From an uncultured Bacteroidota bacterium (GTDB lineage: Bacteria > Bacteroidota > Bacteroidia > Flavobacteriales > Flavobacteriaceae), in the NCBI GenBank assembly GCA_903888655.1, contig CAISUR010000562.1, positions 1 through 26,064 of the forward strand: 26,064 bases of DNA, read 5' to 3'. The notes under the pieces are model-generated. The model was not told where the DNA came from. It worked only from the letters and a program-made list of their open reading frames with translations, and searched no databases. The position numbers and the translations under genes are program-made. Position 1 is the first letter of the stretch, and each line of letters starts with the position of its first letter. Positions 22,994 through 26,064 of the stretch are shown here, one piece after another.

Positions 22994-25243
22994 ATGAACT
23001 ATTGTTTTACTATTTTTAAATATAGTTTTTTGTTTTTGTCATTGGGTCTGTTTGCTCAAGAAACCACAAAACCCAAAATACAAAGCGAAAAAAATCCCGA
23101 TAAATTCAAACAAATGTATGATTTGTTAGCAACACCTAACATGTATCGTACTGCCTCTGGCGCACCAGGTCCCGAATATTATCAACAACAAGCCGATTAC
23201 AAAATTGATATCGAGCTTGATGATAAAAACACCAAATTATACGGACAAGAAACCATCACCTATACTAATAATGCTAAAGAATCTCTAGATTACCTTTGGG
23301 TACAATTAGACCAAAACCAACAATCGAAAAAATCACTTTCGCCACTAGTAAACGGTAATGAAACCGATCCCGCGATTAGTGCACAAGGCTTTTCCAGAAA
23401 ATATCTTGAAGAACATTTTGATGGAGGATTCAATATTGATTATGTAAAAGATGCAACAGGAAAACCTATGCAGTACACCATCAATCAAACCATGATGCGT
23501 GTTGAATTACCTAAAGTATTAAAACATGGCGAGAAAATAGTTTTTTCAATAAAATGGAATTACCTAATCAATAATTATACTTTAGATGGAGGACGCTCTG
23601 GTTATGAACATTTTGACAAAGACGGAAATAATTTATACATCATTGCTCAATTTTATCCTCGAATGGCAGTATATAATGATGTAGAAGGATGGCAAAACAT
23701 GCAATTTTGGGGTTCTGGCGAATTTGCTTTACCTTTTGGAAATTTTGAAGTAAACATTACCGTTCCAGCCGACCATATTTTGGAAGCGACCGGAACGCTA
23801 TTAAACAGAGCCGAAGTATTTACCTCTGCGCAATTGGCACGCTATGCTCAAGCTGAAAAATCTTTTGATAAACCAGTAATTGTAGTAACTCAAGCTGAAG
23901 CCGAAGCTGCAGAGAAAGGATTTTCAGACCAAAAGAAAACCTGGAAGTTCAAAGCAGAAAATGTTCGTGATTTTGCGATTTCAACTTCTCGAAAATTTAT
24001 TTATGATGCCATGGCTGTAAAAACGGGAAGTAAAACTGCAATGGCAATATCCTTATATCCAAAAGAAGGAAATCCGCTGTGGGAAGAATATTCTACCCGA
24101 ATGGTTGCTCATACGTTAAAAAGCTATTCAAGTTATACTTTTGACTATCCTTATCCTAAAGCAATCTCTATAAATGCTCGTGATCAAGGTATGGAATATC
24201 CGATGATTTGTTGGAATTTTGGACGTACTGATGCGGAAGGAAAATATACCGAACAGGGAAAATATGCGATGTTGGGCGTAATTTGTCATGAGGTAGGACA
24301 TAATTTCTTTCCAATGATTGTCAATTCAGATGAACGCCAATGGACATGGATGGATGAAGGGCTGAATTCCTTTATGGAATTCTTGGCAGAAAAATCATTT
24401 GATGCCAATTTCCCAGTAAGACGAGGTCCTGCCAAAAATATTGTTCCTTATATGAGTGGTGATCAGAAAGGATTAGAGCCCATCATGACTAATTCCGAAA
24501 GCATTCGACAATTTGGAAATAATGCTTACGGAAAACCAGCAACTGCCTTAAACATTCTTCGAGAAACAATTATGGGTCATGAATTATTTGATTACGCATT
24601 TAAAACCTATGCCAATCGATGGAAATTTAAACATCCCACACCAGAAGATTTCTTTAGAACGATGGAAGATGCCTCGGCAGTAGATTTGGATTGGTTTTGG
24701 AGAGGTTGGTTTTATACTACTGATGCCAATGATATTGGTATAAAAGAAGTAAAAAAATACTTTGTAAGTAACGAACCTTCTAAAGAGGTGACCGAATTTA
24801 TGAAAAAACAAAGACGTCGTGACACCAATCCTGGACCAATGGTCTATATGATTGCAGAAGGAAGTACTGATTATAAAAAAGAGTTGAATAAACCATTTAA
24901 AATTGCCGATTGCAAAGCTTTATCCGACTATGTTACGGAACATTTCAATGCTGAGGAACGCGCAAAATTAACGGAACCAAAATATTTCTATCAAGTCACA
25001 TTCGATAAACCTGGTGGATTGGTAATGCCTATCATTGTTGAATTAACTTTTGAAGATGGCACTACAGAAACTCAAACATTTCCTGCGCAAATTTGGAGAA
25101 TGAATGATAAAGAAGTGAGTCGAACATTTGCTACCCAAAAAGCAATTACTAAAATTCAATTAGACCCAAAACTGGAAACAGCTGATATTGATACTACAAA
25201 CAATACTTGGCCAAAAGAAGAAGTAAAATCAAAATTTGAATAA
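22994..25243 (+). CDS. Secreted M1 family metallopeptidase (paralogue 2)
   Basis: This protein has 749 residues, with a signal peptide ending near LFAQ (about residue 21). The N-terminal beta domain (SGAPGPEYYQQQADYKIDIE) matches that of paralogue 1. The catalytic domain has QGMEYPM (about 398-404), zinc ligands H432 and H436 in HEVGH, and E455 in WMDEGLNSF, with the exact HExxH-18-E spacing. After the catalytic domain the sequence differs: a charged insertion (KKQRRRDTNPGPMVY, about 613-627) and a domain ending in the ELTFEDGTTETQTFPAQIW segment, without the extra C-terminal beta domain of paralogue 1. It is probably an exported aminopeptidase. It is the last member of the three-gene run that starts at 21667. 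Confidence 0.94.
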   Translation: MNYCFTIFKYSFLFLSLGLFAQETTKPKIQSEKNPDKFKQMYDLLATPNMYRTASGAPGPEYYQQQADYKIDIELDDKNTKLYGQETITYTNNAKESLDYLWVQLDQNQQSKKSLSPLVNGNETDPAISAQGFSRKYLEEHFDGGFNIDYVKDATGKPMQYTINQTMMRVELPKVLKHGEKIVFSIKWNYLINNYTLDGGRSGYEHFDKDGNNLYIIAQFYPRMAVYNDVEGWQNMQFWGSGEFALPFGNFEVNITVPADHILEATGTLLNRAEVFTSAQLARYAQAEKSFDKPVIVVTQAEAEAAEKGFSDQKKTWKFKAENVRDFAISTSRKFIYDAMAVKTGSKTAMAISLYPKEGNPLWEEYSTRMVAHTLKSYSSYTFDYPYPKAISINARDQGMEYPMICWNFGRTDAEGKYTEQGKYAMLGVICHEVGHNFFPMIVNSDERQWTWMDEGLNSFMEFLAEKSFDANFPVRRGPAKNIVPYMSGDQKGLEPIMTNSESIRQFGNNAYGKPATALNILRETIMGHELFDYAFKTYANRWKFKHPTPEDFFRTMEDASAVDLDWFWRGWFYTTDANDIGIKEVKKYFVSNEPSKEVTEFMKKQRRRDTNPGPMVYMIAEGSTDYKKELNKPFKIADCKALSDYVTEHFNAEERAKLTEPKYFYQVTFDKPGGLVMPIIVELTFEDGTTETQTFPAQIWRMNDKEVSRTFATQKAITKIQLDPKLETADIDTTNNTWPKEEVKSKFE

Positions 25244-25251
25244 GAACTTTG

Positions 25252-25259
25252 TAACTTTG
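25252..25259 (+). promoter_or_regulatory. -7 element for the tatA/B gene
   Basis: TAACTTTG fits TAnnTTTG, 24 bases ahead of the ATG. The nearest TTG (25236-25238) is only 13 bases upstream, so the -33 element is weak. Confidence 0.4.
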
Positions 25260-25282
25260 CAATTCATTAAATATCAAATAGT

Positions 25283-25642
25283 ATGTTTGGAATAGGAGGA
25301 GGCGAATTCATTTTTATCATTTTTATAGCACTAATGCTTTTCGGAACAGATAAGTTACCCGAGGCCGCTAGAACTTTTGGTAAAATCATGGCTAATTTAA
25401 AGCATGCCACTAACGAAATTAAAACTGAAATTCAAAAAAGTGCCGACGTTCAAGAAATAAGTGAGTCTCTAAAACAAGTAACGGCATCATTTACCGCAGA
25501 AGTTGAAAAGGTAAAAGAAACGGTTGCTGTTCCGAAAATTGATTTGGGCGAAAATGTCATGTCAGATGCAGCTTCTAGCATCAGCCATGTAAAAGAAGAT
25601 ATTGAAGATATTGCTTCAGGCCCAATTAAACGACAATTGTAG
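25283..25642 (+). CDS. Twin-arginine translocase subunit TatA/TatB
   Basis: The 119-residue protein has the TatA/B plan: a short periplasmic N-end with E8, one membrane helix (about 8-20), the FGTDKLPEAAR hinge (F20-G21, P26), an amphipathic helix (about 27-45, TFGKIMANLKHATNEIK) and a charged, Val-rich C-tail. TatA/B subunits form the pore or receptor that moves folded proteins across the inner membrane. A length of 119 and the long tail lean towards TatB, but Bacteroidota often have TatA-like subunits with such tails, so I leave the letter open. No tatC is adjacent. Its stop codon overlaps the next gene's GTG. Confidence 0.9.
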   Translation: MFGIGGGEFIFIIFIALMLFGTDKLPEAARTFGKIMANLKHATNEIKTEIQKSADVQEISESLKQVTASFTAEVEKVKETVAVPKIDLGENVMSDAASSISHVKEDIEDIASGPIKRQL

Positions 25643-26064
25643 TGTTAGAAAAAATCATAGCGTTAGACAAACAATTATTAGTATACCTCAACGGATTAGG
25701 TTCGCCAGCATTTGACGATTTGTGGTTGATGATTACCAAACAAGCTTATTGGACTCCTTTTTTTTTATTTTTAGCCTATTTGGTGTACCAAAAAAAAGGG
25801 TTTAAAAACCTCTTACTTATTATTCTTTTTATTGCTGTTATTTTGTTGTGTTGCAATACTGCTGTTGAACTTTTTAAATCCTATTTTCAAAGATTACGTC
25901 CGTGTAATGACCCTGAATTAAAAAACAGTATTAGAATTGTGCACTACACCGACACCTATAGTTTTTTCTCCGGTCATGCTTCTAATTCGATGGCAACCAT
26001 GTTGTTTTTGTATTTAATTCTAAAAAAATACTACAAGTATATTTTTTTAATCCTATTATACCCT
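25642..26064 (+). CDS. PAP2 family phosphatase, C-terminus cut by the window edge
   Basis: Translation from GTG at 25642 (sharing G with the preceding TAG) gives 141 residues with no stop before the edge. It begins MLEKIIALDKQLLVYLNGLG and has hydrophobic helices at about 38-50, 55-76 and 116-128. The PAP2 signature is clear: KSYFQRLRP (79-87, the KxxxxxxRP motif) and FFSGH (108-112), where the second motif has Phe in place of the usual Pro (PSGH). The third motif with the second catalytic His is beyond the window. The family hydrolyses lipid phosphates or diphosphates, including undecaprenyl diphosphate. The one-base overlap with the tat gene indicates coupling. Confidence 0.92.
   Translation, partial: MLEKIIALDKQLLVYLNGLGSPAFDDLWLMITKQAYWTPFFLFLAYLVYQKKGFKNLLLIILFIAVILLCCNTAVELFKSYFQRLRPCNDPELKNSIRIVHYTDTYSFFSGHASNSMATMLFLYLILKKYYKYIFLILLYP

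Overview
The window looks like ordinary chromosomal DNA from a Flavobacteriia member, most probably Flavobacterium or a close relative. The evidence is AT-rich DNA, the near absence of Shine-Dalgarno sequences, repeated Bacteroidota-type promoters (TAnnTTTG at -7, several with TTG 17-21 bases upstream), and families typical of that phylum (DUF3098, DUF5686, DUF5916, DUF6702, flavobacterial M1 peptidases). I assign no species. I see no IS element, prophage, CRISPR array, toxin-antitoxin pair or recognisable defence locus, and no gap between genes exceeds 300 bases.

Layout. 1-93 (-) is the start of a secreted protein running off the left edge, divergent from a plus-strand run: ftsX (258), a DUF3098 membrane protein (1152), uppP (1488) and truB (2285). 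A thioredoxin-like gene (2928-3560, -) runs into the end of truB. pyrH and frr follow (3778-5120, +). A lipoprotein of unknown function (5241-6224, -) lies between two near-identical terminator-like sequences. Next come a DUF5686-type outer-membrane protein (6457-8937, +), then on the minus strand map with a SAM methyltransferase (9152-10740), an M1 peptidase (10947-13196), gpmI (13387-14904) and a CBM9/DUF5916 protein (15018-17474). Two unlike L,D-transpeptidases converge at 18424-18435; the minus-strand one is coupled to a GNAT gene. tRNA-Gly(TCC) at 20719 and pepE (20835-21545, -) share a terminator. The right end holds a plus-strand run: a CarboxypepD-regulatory-like protein (21667), a DUF6702 protein (22433), a second M1 peptidase (22994), a tatA/B gene (25283) and a PAP2 phosphatase cut by the window edge (25642).

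How the genes fit together. Cell-envelope functions recur: FtsX (division and peptidoglycan hydrolase control), UppP and PAP2 (two unrelated phosphatase folds, the first recycling undecaprenyl diphosphate), two L,D-transpeptidases, a Tat subunit and several exported or outer-membrane proteins. The rest is translation and core metabolism (TruB, PyrH, Frr, Map, GpmI, tRNA-Gly). I did not find a convincing new multi-gene system. The most interesting signals are small: face-to-face divergent promoters at 120-190, the duplicated terminator flanking the lipoprotein gene, inverted repeats upstream of uppP and frr that could fold in the mRNA, the tightly overlapping convergent genes, and the regulatory-like/DUF6702/M1 trio.
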